Below, piece after piece: positions 17,623-26,366 of a stretch of DNA of 64,000 bases. The position numbers were made by a program, and so were the translations under genes. Where the stretch lies: assembly GCA_913055605.1 (NCBI GenBank), contig CAJXKJ010000009.1, forward strand, positions 1-64,000, given 5' to 3'. This stretch comes from an uncultured Euryhalocaulis sp. (lineage in GTDB: Bacteria; Pseudomonadota; Alphaproteobacteria; Caulobacterales; Maricaulaceae). The notes below the pieces were generated by a model. It worked only from the letters and a program-made list of their open reading frames with translations. It ran no database searches and was not told the origin of the DNA. How positions within the stretch are numbered: the stretch's first letter is position 1; each line of letters opens with the position of its first letter.

Positions 17623-18994
17623 GCACGGCCTTCTTCGCGGCGGGCGCCGCGCGCTCCAGGAAGCGCGCGCAGAACCCGGTGTCGACGCCGCCTTCGGCGA
17701 ACTCCCCGTCGGCCAGCACGGCGCGGTGGAAATCCAGATTGGTCGCCACGCCCTCGATCCGCGTCTCCGCGAGCGCCTCGCGCAGCCGCGCGATGGCGTG
17801 CGCCCGCGTGTCGCCGTGCACGATCAGCTTGGCCAGCAGGGAATCGTAAAACGGCGGCACGGACGCGCCGTCGGTTATGTGCGTGTCCACCCGCACGCCC
17901 TCGCCCGCCGGCCATTGCACGCGCGTGACGGTTCCGGGCGACGGCGCGAAGCCGCGCGCGGGGTCCTCCGCATTGATGCGGCATTCGATGGAGGCGCCTT
18001 CGGGCCGTACGTCGTCCTGAGCGAGGCGGAGGCCGTCGCCCTGTGCGATGGCGATCTGCTCGGCCACAAGGTCCGCGCCCGTGACCATTTCGGTCACCGG
18101 ATGCTCCACCTGCAGCCGGGCGTTCATTTCCAGGAAATAGAATTCGCCCCGGTCGGCGTCGACCAGGAACTCCACCGTTCCGGCGCCGCGATAGTCCAGC
18201 GCCCGCGCATAGCGAACCCCGGCCTCCAGAATGGCCTGGCGGAACTCCGGCGCCAGGCGCGGCGCGGGGCTTTCCTCGATCAGTTTCTGGTAGCGGCGCT
18301 GCACCGAACAGTCGCGCTCGCCCAGATGGATCACCCCGCCGGCGCCGTCGCCCAGCACCTGCACCTCCACATGCCGGCCGCGCGCCACGAACCGCTCCAG
18401 ATAGATGCGCGAATCCCCGAACGCCGCCTCGGCCTCCGCGGAGGCGAGCGACGCCGCCTCGGCCAGATCCTTCAGATCGTCGACGCGTTTCATGCCGCGC
18501 CCGCCGCCGCCGCCGACCGCCTTCACCAGAAGCGGCGCGCCGATGCGGGCGCCCAGCGCCACGGCGTCTTCCACCGTGTCCGCCCGGCCGCCGGGCGCGA
18601 CGGGCACGCCGGCCGCCTCCGCCGCGGCGCGGGCGCGCAGCTTGTCGCCCACCGCCTCGATCTGGCCTTGCGTCGGGCCGATCAGGATGACGCCGTTCTC
18701 CTCGCACAACCGGGCGAGCTCGGCGCGCTCCGACAGAAAGCCATAGCCCGGATGGATGGCGTCGCACGCCGCCCCCATCGCGGCCTGCACGACGGTGCCG
18801 GCGCGCAGATAGGATTCGCCGGACGGCGCCGGGCCGATGCACAGCGTGCGGTCCGCCATCTGCGCGCCGAGGGACCGGAGATCGGCCTGCGAGGCGGCGA
18901 GCACGGTCTCGATCCCCAGCGCCTGACAGGTGCGGATGACGCGCACGGCGATCTCGCCGCGATTGGCGATCAGGATGCGCTGAATGGACGCCAC
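17615..18994 (-). CDS. Biotin carboxylase subunit
   Basis: 459 residues. N-terminal IQRILIANRGEIAVRVIRTCQ, ATP-grasp glycine loop KAVGGGGGRGMKRV, and catalytic/biotin region EMNARLQVEHPVTEMVTGADLV are those of AccC/PccA-type biotin carboxylases. It carboxylates the biotin of the carrier protein using ATP and bicarbonate. The gene starts two bases after the carrier gene ends and overlaps the carboxyltransferase by 8 bp, so it serves this operon rather than acetyl-CoA carboxylase, which would be paired with accB alone and an AccA/D-type transferase. Confidence 0.92.
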   Translation of the reverse strand: MASIQRILIANRGEIAVRVIRTCQALGIETVLAASQADLRSLGAQMADRTLCIGPAPSGESYLRAGTVVQAAMGAACDAIHPGYGFLSERAELARLCEENGVILIGPTQGQIEAVGDKLRARAAAEAAGVPVAPGGRADTVEDAVALGARIGAPLLVKAVGGGGGRGMKRVDDLKDLAEAASLASAEAEAAFGDSRIYLERFVARGRHVEVQVLGDGAGGVIHLGERDCSVQRRYQKLIEESPAPRLAPEFRQAILEAGVRYARALDYRGAGTVEFLVDADRGEFYFLEMNARLQVEHPVTEMVTGADLVAEQIAIAQGDGLRLAQDDVRPEGASIECRINAEDPARGFAPSPGTVTRVQWPAGEGVRVDTHITDGASVPPFYDSLLAKLIVHGDTRAHAIARLREALAETRIEGVATNLDFHRAVLADGEFAEGGVDTGFCARFLERAAPAAKKAVHG

Positions 18995-18996
18995 GT

Positions 18997-19479
18997 TCAG
19001 TCCGTCCGGACGCGGATCAGCGTCTCGCCGTATTCCACCAGCGTCGCATTCTTCGCCAACACCTCCACCACCTCGCCGGACACGCCGGCGCGGACGGTGT
19101 TCATCAGCTTCATCACCTCGATGATGCCGATGATCGTGTCGGGCTCCACGCGTTTGCCCGGCTCGACGAAAGGCGGTTCGCCCGGCTTGGGCGCGCGATA
19201 AAAAGTGCCCAACATGGGCGAGGGAACCCCGGCAACGCCTGGCTCTTCCGGCTTTTTTGGCTCTTCTGGCTTTTGCGGCGCCGCCGGGGCGGTCCTGGCC
19301 GCGGGTTCCGGCAACTGGGTTTCCGGTGATTGGGGGGCGGGGGGCGCGGCGCGGCGCGGCGCGGCGCCCGACCGGCGCAGGTCGATCTTCAGGTCGCCGC
19401 TCTGCAGCGACAGCGTGTCGAAGCTGGATTCCTCCAGCAGTTTCAGGATCTCGGCGACGTCCGCCCTGGTCAGGCTCAC
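18997..19479 (-). CDS. Biotin carboxyl carrier protein (BCCP)
   Basis: 160 residues from a GTG start at 19479 that overlaps the preceding stop codon (GTGA), giving MSLTRADVAEILKLLEESSFDTLSLQ, the usual AccB-type N-terminus. A Pro/Ala/Glu-rich linker (PEEPKKPEEP) follows. The C-terminal biotinyl domain carries EVMKLMN, whose lysine receives biotin. It carries the carboxyl group between the biotin carboxylase and the HMGL-type transferase encoded immediately downstream. The ORF-track start 50 codons earlier is a shadow within the upstream gene. Confidence 0.9.
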   Translation of the reverse strand: MSLTRADVAEILKLLEESSFDTLSLQSGDLKIDLRRSGAAPRRAAPPAPQSPETQLPEPAARTAPAAPQKPEEPKKPEEPGVAGVPSPMLGTFYRAPKPGEPPFVEPGKRVEPDTIIGIIEVMKLMNTVRAGVSGEVVEVLAKNATLVEYGETLIRVRTD

Positions 19480-20534
19480 TTCCGCCCCCCGAACACGTTC
19501 ATCACATGCGCCATCGCGCTGTCGGCCGGCTTGGCCACCGGCGCGGCTGCGGCCTCTTTCACGGACCACACCGTCTCTGGCCGGCTCTGCAGCAGCAGGA
19601 TCTTGCCGCTGTCCCGGTCCACCGCCCATTCGATGTCCTGCGGCTTGCCGTAATGGCGCTCCACCTTGCGCGCGACGTCGCGCAGGCCCTGCAGCTCAGC
19701 ATCGTCCAGGCACGGCGCCTTGCGCCGGTCGTCCGGCACCTCGCGGTCTTCGATCCCGCCGCCAGGCGCGGGCAGCTGTTCGATATGTTTGTCGGAGATG
19801 TCGCGCACCGGGATTTCCCCGGTCAGCTTCGCGACCACCCAGCGGTCCGGCGTGACCTCGCCGGACACCACCGCCGAGCCCAGGCCCCAGGCGCCCTCGA
19901 TCGTGATGACGGATTTGTCGCCAGTGGTCGGGCTGCGCGTGAACATCACCCCGGCGCAGCGCGCGTCCACCATGCGCTGGACCACGACGCCCATGGCCAC
20001 GCCGGCCTCGGGCAGGCCCTGCTTGCGGCGATAGCAGACCGACTCCACCGAATAGAGGCTGGCCCAGCAATTGCGCACCTGGGTCAGCACGTCCTCGCCG
20101 CCGATCACCCACAGATAGGTGTCCTGCAGCCCGGCGAAGGAGGCCTCCTCGGAATCCTCCGTGGTGGCGGAGGAGCGCACCGCCACCGGCCCCTCGGCCG
20201 CCCCGGCGCCGAGCTCGGCATGCGCGGACAGGATCGCTTCGCGTACATCGTCCGGCAGCGGCGCGCCGGTCAGGCGCGCGCGCGCTTTCGCCGCCGCCGC
20301 GCCGACGGCGTCCAGATCGTCAGGGTCCAGCGCCTCGATCGGCGCGCGCAGGGGCGCCTCGGCCTCCAGCGCCGCGATGAAGCGTTCGAAGGCGCCGGTC
20401 TGCACGACGAAGCCGGGCGGCACGTCGATGCCCGCCCGCGTCAGTTCGCCCAGGCTGGCGCCCTTGCCGCCCGCGGTCAGGCGGTCGCCAATGCCGATCT
20501 CGGCGAACCAGGCGATGATGTCGCTGCTGCTCAC
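19476..20534 (-). CDS. PEP/pyruvate-binding (ATP-grasp) subunit of a split dikinase
   Basis: 352 residues from a GTG start at 20534, eight bases after the upstream stop. The whole protein is the N-terminal PPDK_N domain of PEP synthase: LTAGGKGASLGELTRAGIDVPPGFVV, then AVRSSATTEDSEEASFAGLQDTYLWV and QDIEWAVD...ILLLQSRPET near the end. It lacks both the phosphohistidine and the PEP-binding barrel domains of a full PEP synthase; the phosphohistidine domain is in the upstream gene. This split equals that of phenylphosphate synthase (about 40 kDa ATP-binding and about 70 kDa His-bearing subunits, Thauera aromatica). Role: transfer of phosphate from ATP to the partner histidine. Confidence 0.87.
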   Translation of the reverse strand: MSSSDIIAWFAEIGIGDRLTAGGKGASLGELTRAGIDVPPGFVVQTGAFERFIAALEAEAPLRAPIEALDPDDLDAVGAAAAKARARLTGAPLPDDVREAILSAHAELGAGAAEGPVAVRSSATTEDSEEASFAGLQDTYLWVIGGEDVLTQVRNCWASLYSVESVCYRRKQGLPEAGVAMGVVVQRMVDARCAGVMFTRSPTTGDKSVITIEGAWGLGSAVVSGEVTPDRWVVAKLTGEIPVRDISDKHIEQLPAPGGGIEDREVPDDRRKAPCLDDAELQGLRDVARKVERHYGKPQDIEWAVDRDSGKILLLQSRPETVWSVKEAAAAPVAKPADSAMAHVMNVFGGRK

Positions 20535-20542
20535 GCCAGCCC

Positions 20543-22357
20543 CTATTCCAGAATGGTGACAACGCCGCGCCCGCCGTCCACGCGCACGCGCTGGCCGTCC
20601 TGGATGCGGGCGGTGGCGGTGCCGGTGCCGACCACCGCCGGCAGGCCGTATTCGCGCGCCACGATGGCCGCGTGGCTCATCGACCCGCCGATGTCGGACA
20701 CCGCCGCGGCGATCTTCTGGAAGACCGGCGCCCAGGTCGGGTTGGTGACCTGACAGACCAGAATGTCGCCCTGTTTCAGGCGCCCGATCTCCTGCACCGA
20801 CTTCACGACGCGGGCCACGCCCTCCACCACGCCGGAGGAGGCGGCGAAGCCGCGCACCTCGTTGGAGTCGCCCTCCCCGGCATTCAGCCAGGCGTCCAGG
20901 CTCTCGCGGGTGATGCCCCACAGCATGACGATGGCCGGGTCGTCGATAATATCCGGCACGGGGCCGAGCGCCGGCGCGGCGTCCAGTTTCGCCCAGGCCT
21001 CGATGGCTTTCTTGCGCTCGGCGATCATGGCCGGGAAGCGGGCCGGGCCGCGCGGGGGCGATGCGTTCCCCCAGCTGAACATCAGGTCCATGATCGCCTC
21101 TTCCAGCTCGTAGCGGGAGAGGTGGAACACGTCCTCTTCCTTCTCGAAGAAGCCGTGCTCGGCCAGCAGGGCGCCGAACTCGCGGATCTTGTTGAAGAAC
21201 AGGTTCGTGTACCAGTGCTCGCAATAGAATTTGTGGCCCTCGACATAGGGGAAGACGCGGCAGGCCAGCTCGATCATCTGATCGTAGGCGGCCTTCTCCT
21301 CCTCGGTGCCCAGCATGTCGCGATAGCCGTCGATCAGCTCGGCCCGCTCGGCCTGCAGCTGTTCGGTCGGGCGTTCGATATTCTCGCCCGACTTCACCTT
21401 GTCGATGTATCCGGGGATGGCGGAGAAAGGCAGCGACAGGTCGTCGTTCCACGACCGGTGATAGTGATAGAAGCCGTCCCCGACATTGACGTTGAACCAG
21501 GGGTTCCGGCTGGTCTCCAGCTCCGCCAGCCAGTCCTTGCCCGGCTGGCCCATCTGCTCCAGCGAGGACAGGACGTCGTCCACGCTCGCCCCGTCGATGA
21601 ATTTATGGTCGACGCCCAGCTCCACGGCGCGGCGGGCCAGCCGCTTCACCTCCTCGTCGGGCTTGAAGATCTCGGCCTCGAAGCCCGCGACCATGCGCGC
21701 GATGGTCTGGTCGGTGATTTCCGGGAACGCCTTCTTGCAGAAATCGAAGAAGACCAGATAGGCGCCGTAGCCGAGCAGCAGAAACTCGAAATGGTGGTGC
21801 CACATCCGGAAGTACCCTTCGAGGGTCTTCAGATAGGTGTCCAGCAGGTCGTGGTTGGAGGCGATGCCGCGCCCCGAATGGATATGCTCCAGCGGCTCGA
21901 ACTCGGGCAGGGACGGGGTAGGCAGCGCGATCGCATCCTGGATCAGCGCCTTCATCTTGTCCTTCCAGCTGGCGTACAGCGACTCCCAGTTCTCGTAATA
22001 ATAGAAGGCGCGCTTCTGGAATTCTTCGGTGCGCTTGGCGATCTCGTCGGGGTCGGTGACGCCGTTGCCGCCGATATAGACCCGCCCGTTCAGGATGCGG
22101 AAATCGATGCCGAGCGTGGTGGGCAGCGAGTGGACGCGCGTGTTCGCCGCGCCCAGCGCCGCATAGGCCCCCTCCGCCGTGATCATGTCGAACATGTGCA
22201 TCGGCTCGGGGAAGTGCATGGCGTTGTAGAACCAGAAGCGTTTGTCGTCGCCCGGCTCGAACTGCATGTAATAGGGATAGGCGGCCTGCGCCCCTTCGGT
22301 GCCTGCGGCGACCTCCACGGAACTGGGCAGCGGAAACTGCTTGGCTTCACCGGCCAT
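20543..22357 (-). CDS. Phosphohistidine subunit of a split PEP-synthase-like dikinase
   Basis: 604 residues. The C-terminal 90 residues are a PEP-utiliser mobile domain with GGSMSHAAIVAREYGLPAVVGTGTA, in which the histidine is the phosphorylated catalytic residue. The N-terminal 500 residues (for example YPYYMQFEPGDDKRFWFYNAMHFPEPM) resemble no common domain I can name but occupy the same place as the substrate half of phenylphosphate-synthase alpha, whose length (about 600) also matches. The PEP/pyruvate barrel is absent, so pyruvate is not the obvious acceptor. AAGGGGAGG precedes the ATG, about 60 bases below a promoter bearing AraC-type repeats. It probably phosphorylates an alcohol, phenol or enol (inference). 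Confidence 0.85.
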   Translation of the reverse strand: MAGEAKQFPLPSSVEVAAGTEGAQAAYPYYMQFEPGDDKRFWFYNAMHFPEPMHMFDMITAEGAYAALGAANTRVHSLPTTLGIDFRILNGRVYIGGNGVTDPDEIAKRTEEFQKRAFYYYENWESLYASWKDKMKALIQDAIALPTPSLPEFEPLEHIHSGRGIASNHDLLDTYLKTLEGYFRMWHHHFEFLLLGYGAYLVFFDFCKKAFPEITDQTIARMVAGFEAEIFKPDEEVKRLARRAVELGVDHKFIDGASVDDVLSSLEQMGQPGKDWLAELETSRNPWFNVNVGDGFYHYHRSWNDDLSLPFSAIPGYIDKVKSGENIERPTEQLQAERAELIDGYRDMLGTEEEKAAYDQMIELACRVFPYVEGHKFYCEHWYTNLFFNKIREFGALLAEHGFFEKEEDVFHLSRYELEEAIMDLMFSWGNASPPRGPARFPAMIAERKKAIEAWAKLDAAPALGPVPDIIDDPAIVMLWGITRESLDAWLNAGEGDSNEVRGFAASSGVVEGVARVVKSVQEIGRLKQGDILVCQVTNPTWAPVFQKIAAAVSDIGGSMSHAAIVAREYGLPAVVGTGTATARIQDGQRVRVDGGRGVVTILE

Positions 22358-22416
22358 CGATACCTCCCCTTGCGCTCCGCCGGCGTTTTCGCCTGTGCGG
22401 GCCTGTCAGCGCGGCA

Positions 22417-22483
22417 AGTCTACCGGACCGGGCGGCGCCGGGCTGAGGACATTCGCGCAGGAGGAACGGGACAATCGCGCAGG
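22417..22483 (-). promoter_or_regulatory. AraC-type tandem operator and promoter of the dikinase/carboxylase operon
   Basis: On the minus strand two 15-bp direct repeats, CCTGCGCGATTGTCC (22483-22469) and CCTGCGCGAATGTCC (22461-22447), differ at one base and are 22 bp apart start to start, about two helical turns. Downstream lies TAGACT (22422-22417), a plausible -10; the -35 position 17 bp before it (CAGCCC) is poor and abuts the proximal repeat. This is the layout of class II activation by AraC/XylS proteins, and an AraC gene lies directly upstream. Confidence 0.65.
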
Positions 22484-22518
22484 CCGCGCGGCGCCCGGCG
22501 GGGCTCAGCTATCCAGCG

Positions 22519-23484
22519 TCAGCTGTTCAGGCGGCGTGCGCGCCAGTCGGTCGGCGACACGCCGAAGCGCCGCCGGAACAGGCGGGCGAAATAGCCGGGG
22601 TCCAGGAAGCCGCTGCGCCAGGCGATCTCCGCCATGGGCAGTGCCGCGGTGCGCGGCGCGGCCAGCAGGTCCGCGGCCCGGTCCAGCCGGGCGGCGTTCA
22701 GACGCTGCACGAAACTGGCGCCGGTGGGGGCCAGCTGGGCGTGGATGGTGCGCTTGGACACGCCCAGCGTTTTCGCCGCGGCGTCCAGCGTCAGTTCGGG
22801 GTCGGCGCAATCCTGTTCGATCAGCGCCACGATCCGCGCGGTCAGGCCGGCGTCCCGCCGGTCCCGCGCCGGGGCGTGGAAGCCGGAAGCCAGCGACAGC
22901 AGCGAGCCGATCTGCTCGGCGATGCGCGCGCGCGGCAGCGCCCCGCAATCCAGCTCGTCCGCCATCGTGTCCAGCATGGCGCCCAGCGGCGCGCCCCAGC
23001 CCTGCCGCGCCGACAAGGGCCGGCCCAGGAACGGCTCGGGGTCCGGCAGCCAGGGCGACAGCCAGGCCTGCGGCATCACCAGGTCGACCGCCTCGTGATA
23101 GGCGTCCATCTCCATCTGGTAGAAACGGGTATTGTCCAGCAGCACGAACTCGCCCGGCCGCACCGCGAAGGCGCGGTCGTTCACCCGCGTGCGGAACACG
23201 CCGCAGCGCGAATAGACCAGCTGGAAGGTCGGGTCGTGCTGGGTCGGCCCGCCGAGGTCTTCGGGATGCACGACATTCTGGGCCGAGGCGCCGATCTGGA
23301 TGAAGCGCAGATCGCCGACCGGACGGCTGGTCCAGCAGGCGGCGAAGCGCTCGCCCTCCGGCACGCGCACGTCGATCGGGGCAAGCGTCTGGCTGGCCCA
23401 GTCGCGCCATTGCGAAAGGGCCTCGCCGCGCCCGAGGCCCGACGACGACCAGCTTCTGTCCTCGTATTGGACGCCAGACTGCAT
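22519..23484 (-). CDS. AraC-family transcriptional regulator
   Basis: 321 residues from ATG 23484 (GGGAGG about ten bases upstream; the longer ORF start is not supported). The N-terminal 200 residues look like the AraC_binding_2 sensor domain (VRPGEFVLLDNTRFYQME), found in regulators of aromatic and nitrile degradation. The C-terminal 100 residues are the double helix-turn-helix: LTLDAAAKTLGVSKRTIHAQL and MAEIAWRSGFLDPGYFARLFRRRFGVSPTDWR. It lies 161 bp upstream of the dikinase gene in the same orientation, with tandem repeats in that gap, so it is very likely the substrate-responsive activator of the operon. Confidence 0.9.
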   Translation of the reverse strand: MQSGVQYEDRSWSSSGLGRGEALSQWRDWASQTLAPIDVRVPEGERFAACWTSRPVGDLRFIQIGASAQNVVHPEDLGGPTQHDPTFQLVYSRCGVFRTRVNDRAFAVRPGEFVLLDNTRFYQMEMDAYHEAVDLVMPQAWLSPWLPDPEPFLGRPLSARQGWGAPLGAMLDTMADELDCGALPRARIAEQIGSLLSLASGFHAPARDRRDAGLTARIVALIEQDCADPELTLDAAAKTLGVSKRTIHAQLAPTGASFVQRLNAARLDRAADLLAAPRTAALPMAEIAWRSGFLDPGYFARLFRRRFGVSPTDWRARRLNS

Positions 23485-23687
23485 GGTCCGGACGCCTCCC
23501 AACTCCCCGCCGCCCGTTTTTGTCTTTCGCGGCCCCGCCAGCCTAGGCAAAGCCCGCTTAGCCCTCAAGGAGAGGCGGCTGCGGTCTGCCCGGAAGGGAC
23601 TGGTTCAGGACCACAGCCCCGTGACCGGAAAATCACCGCTATCAACCCACAAATAGAAGAAAAACGCGATCACTAAAGCGGTGAAAA

Positions 23688-23891
23688 TCAAACAAAAATG
23701 TGCACTACGACCGTGAAATAGAAATAGATTTTACTGTCGCTTTTTGTGCAGCGGGCGGCCCCGGTGAAGATTACGCCTTTCGTCATCGCGCCCCATAACG
23801 AGTGCAGGAAGAAGGCGAACGACAAAAAGAAAAAGAGCCAAACCAGCAGAGGCATAGGTCGCCGAAGCCTTTCGATTGGGGAGGTCAGCAT
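23688..23891 (-). CDS. Small membrane protein, unknown function
   Basis: 67 residues from ATG 23891. The first membrane segment is PLLVWLFFFLSFAFFLHSLW, then a short GVIFTGAARCTKSDSK loop and a second hydrophobic end IYFYFTVVVHIFV. The 3' half is distinctly AT-rich compared with its neighbours. The arrangement resembles short two-helix DUFs with a conserved TG...P/K..FYF loop, but I cannot name the family. The 203-bp stretch downstream (23485-23687), before the AraC gene, shows no further coding sequence. Confidence 0.45.
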   Translation of the reverse strand: MLTSPIERLRRPMPLLVWLFFFLSFAFFLHSLWGAMTKGVIFTGAARCTKSDSKIYFYFTVVVHIFV

Positions 23892-24002
23892 AGGGGGCTC
23901 GGCATTGCCGGTCACTTGGCCCCTCTTTTTGCCCGGCACAGTGCTAGGATCGCGCCAGCCGCCCGGTAGAGGCGGCCCGGCATGTCCACGGGGAGGACGA
24001 CC

Positions 24003-24914
24003 ATGATCTTACGGAAAGCCGCTCTGGCGGCGTGCGCGCTGTTGTTCGCGGCGCCCGCCGCGCTCGCAGAAGACGCCGACTATTATCGCGGCGGCTGGCG
24101 CACCGCGCTGGACGATCCGCATATGTACGAGTTCGTGATCGCGGGGGACCGCGTGACCGGCGCCTATTGCACCCATTGCGCCGACGGCGCGACGCTGGCC
24201 CCCATCGAGGGGACGTTCGACGAAGACGAAGGCATCGCCTTCACCATCCGGCATCTGGATCTGGACGGCGCCACGGTGCGCGAGGACCGGGCGCAGGCGC
24301 GGCTGCAGGACGGGGAGCTGGTCGTCAGCGGCGTGCGCGGCGATGGCGCGGCGTTCGAGCATGCAACGATCAAGGACCCGCGCGGGCCGGTCGCCGCACC
24401 CTATCCCCAGTCCGTGCTGCCGCCCGGCTTCCCGGCGCCGGAAATTCTGGAGTTTCGCGCCGGGGGCGGCGGCGGTGGCGGCGCGCCCCCGGCCTATGAA
24501 CCGCCCGGGCCGTGGCGCACGCTGACGGCGGCGGATGTCGAGGGCGTGTGGATCGGGTTCGGCGTCGGCATGGACAAGCAGATCTTCATCATACGGCGCG
24601 ACGGCGAAGGCCTGTTCGGCCTGGTCTGCGGGCGCTGCGACAATCCCTATACGTTCGGCGCGCTGGACGATTTCCAGATCGACGGCGACACGCTCAGCTT
24701 CGACATCGTCCATCAGGACTGGGGCGAAGGCGAAACCGCCGTCTTCGAACGGCGGGTGACCGCGCAGATCGCGGTGAACGAGATGCGCATCAGCGCGGTG
24801 CGGCATGACGCCGAAACGCTGGCCCTCGGCGCGCCAGGCGCGGGCGCCATCGTCTCCTCGCTGATCGGCCCTATCGCCATCGCGGCGACGCAGGGCAATG
24901 TCGTCGGGGAGTAG
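24003..24914 (+). CDS. Secreted protein with duplicated CxxC beta domain, unknown
   Basis: 303 residues from ATG 24003, behind GGGGAGGA; the ORF-track start seven codons earlier would bury that site. Signal peptide MILRKAALAACALLFAAPAALAE. The mature protein is two similar halves joined by a Gly/Pro-rich linker: VTGAYCTHCADGATLAPIEG followed by IAFTIRHLD in the first, and LFGLVCGRCDNPYTFGALDD followed by LSFDIVHQD in the second. Each half has one CxxC pair, suitable for a metal site or disulfide. Function not recognised. It converges tail to tail, with no gap, on the efflux operon. Confidence 0.75.
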   Translation: MILRKAALAACALLFAAPAALAEDADYYRGGWRTALDDPHMYEFVIAGDRVTGAYCTHCADGATLAPIEGTFDEDEGIAFTIRHLDLDGATVREDRAQARLQDGELVVSGVRGDGAAFEHATIKDPRGPVAAPYPQSVLPPGFPAPEILEFRAGGGGGGGAPPAYEPPGPWRTLTAADVEGVWIGFGVGMDKQIFIIRRDGEGLFGLVCGRCDNPYTFGALDDFQIDGDTLSFDIVHQDWGEGETAVFERRVTAQIAVNEMRISAVRHDAETLALGAPGAGAIVSSLIGPIAIAATQGNVVGE

Positions 24915-26366
24915 CTAGCCGCCGTTCTGGGCCGTCTGCGTCTCGGCTGCGGTCTGCCAGCCGGCGCCCAGCGCCTGACCCAGCCGCACGTATGCGGTGG
25001 CGGCGGCCGCACTCGCGCGGGCGCGGCGGTCCTGCGCCTCGGCCAGGCGGCGTTCGGCGTCCAGCGCCTGGATGAAGGGGTCCAGCCCCTCGCGATAGCG
25101 CAGGCGCGCGATCTCCGCGGCGCGTTCGGCGGCGTCCAGCGCCTCCTCGGCCAGCACGCCGGCGCGGCGCGCGGCGGCCAGCGACGACAGCGCGGTCTCC
25201 ACATCGGCCAGCCCTTCGGACACCGCCTGGTCGAAGCGGGCGAATTCGGCCTCCGCCCCGGCGCGGGCGGCCTGGCTGCGCAATTCGTTGCGGCGGAAAT
25301 CCAGCGCCGGCCAGTCGATCTGCGGCCCCAGCGAATAGGAGAACGACGCGGCCTCGCCCAGATCGGACAGGTCGAAGGCGTCGAACCCCGCCCCGCCGAC
25401 CAGCGTGATGCGCGGCCACCAGTCCACGCGCGCCGCGTCCACGCGCGCCGCCGCGGCCTCCAGCCGGGCGCGGGCCTCGACGATGTCCGGGCGGCGGCGC
25501 AGCAGGTCTTCCGGCGCGCCGAGGCCGGGAGCTGCGGGCGGGATCGGGATGCCGGTCTCCGCCGCCACGATCTCCGCCGACGAGCCCGGCTGGCCGCCGA
25601 TCAGGATGTCCAGCGCATAGGACGCCGCGGCGCGATCAGCCTCCAGCAGCGGGATTTCCGCGCGCGTGGCGGCCAGCTGTTCGCGCGCCCGCGCGACTTC
25701 CAGCCCGCTGCCCCGTCCCGCGGTGCGCAAATTCTCGGTCAGGCCGAGCGTCTGTTCCTGGGTGTCGGCGCTGGCGCGCGCGGCCGCCAGCCGCGCCTCC
25801 GCCCCGCGCAGCGCGACATAGGTCGCGGCGGTTTCGGCCGCCACCGCCGCGGCCACGCCGCGCCGCACGGCCTCCACAGCCTCGGCGTCAGCGCGGGCCG
25901 CGCGGGTCTGGGCGCGCAGCCGGCCGAACAGATCGGCCTCCCAAGCCGCCTGCAGACCGACGGAAAACAGATCGGTGTCCGGATAGGCGCTGGTCCCGCC
26001 GTCCAGGCTGGCGGCCGGGCGCGTGCGCGCCGCGGACGCCGAGACCCCGCCGGTCGGCAGCAGGGTCCAGCCCTGCACCGCAGCCAGCGCGCGGGCGCGG
26101 GCCAGTTCCGCCTCCGCCGCCGCCAGGTCGCGATTATCGGCCAGCGCGCGGGCGACCAGCGCGTCCAGCGCCGGATCGTTCAGCGCCGTCCACCAGGCCG
26201 CGTCGACCGGGACATAACCGTCCTGCAGCCCCGCCTCGGCGAAGTTTGCGGGCGGGACCGGCGGCTGGCCGGCCCGCTCCAGCGGGGCGCTGGCGCACCC
26301 GGCCAGAAGCGCGGCGGCCAGAACCGGAGAGACCAGAGCGGAGAGAGCAGCGGTGCGCATGGTCAT
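24915..26366 (-). CDS. RND efflux outer-membrane lipoprotein (NodT/OprM family)
   Basis: 483 residues. The lipoprotein signal LVSPVLAAALLAGCASAP gives an acylated Cys near residue 25. The remainder is two OEP/TolC repeats rich in Ala/Arg/Glu helices, with family landmarks such as WWTALNDPALDALV and LLRRRPDIVEARARLEAAAARV. It forms the outer-membrane channel of the tripartite pump encoded upstream. The ATG overlaps the permease stop by four bases (ATGA), so it is translated with the pump. Confidence 0.94.
   Translation of the reverse strand: MTMRTAALSALVSPVLAAALLAGCASAPLERAGQPPVPPANFAEAGLQDGYVPVDAAWWTALNDPALDALVARALADNRDLAAAEAELARARALAAVQGWTLLPTGGVSASAARTRPAASLDGGTSAYPDTDLFSVGLQAAWEADLFGRLRAQTRAARADAEAVEAVRRGVAAAVAAETAATYVALRGAEARLAAARASADTQEQTLGLTENLRTAGRGSGLEVARAREQLAATRAEIPLLEADRAAASYALDILIGGQPGSSAEIVAAETGIPIPPAAPGLGAPEDLLRRRPDIVEARARLEAAAARVDAARVDWWPRITLVGGAGFDAFDLSDLGEAASFSYSLGPQIDWPALDFRRNELRSQAARAGAEAEFARFDQAVSEGLADVETALSSLAAARRAGVLAEEALDAAERAAEIARLRYREGLDPFIQALDAERRLAEAQDRRARASAAAATAYVRLGQALGAGWQTAAETQTAQNGG

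Noticed and set aside
19476-22357. Frameshifted canonical PEP synthase (ppsA)
   Set aside because: The domain order is inverted relative to a broken PEP synthase (His domain gene first, ATP-grasp second). Both genes have their own starts, and the PEP/pyruvate barrel is missing altogether, so this is a split dikinase.
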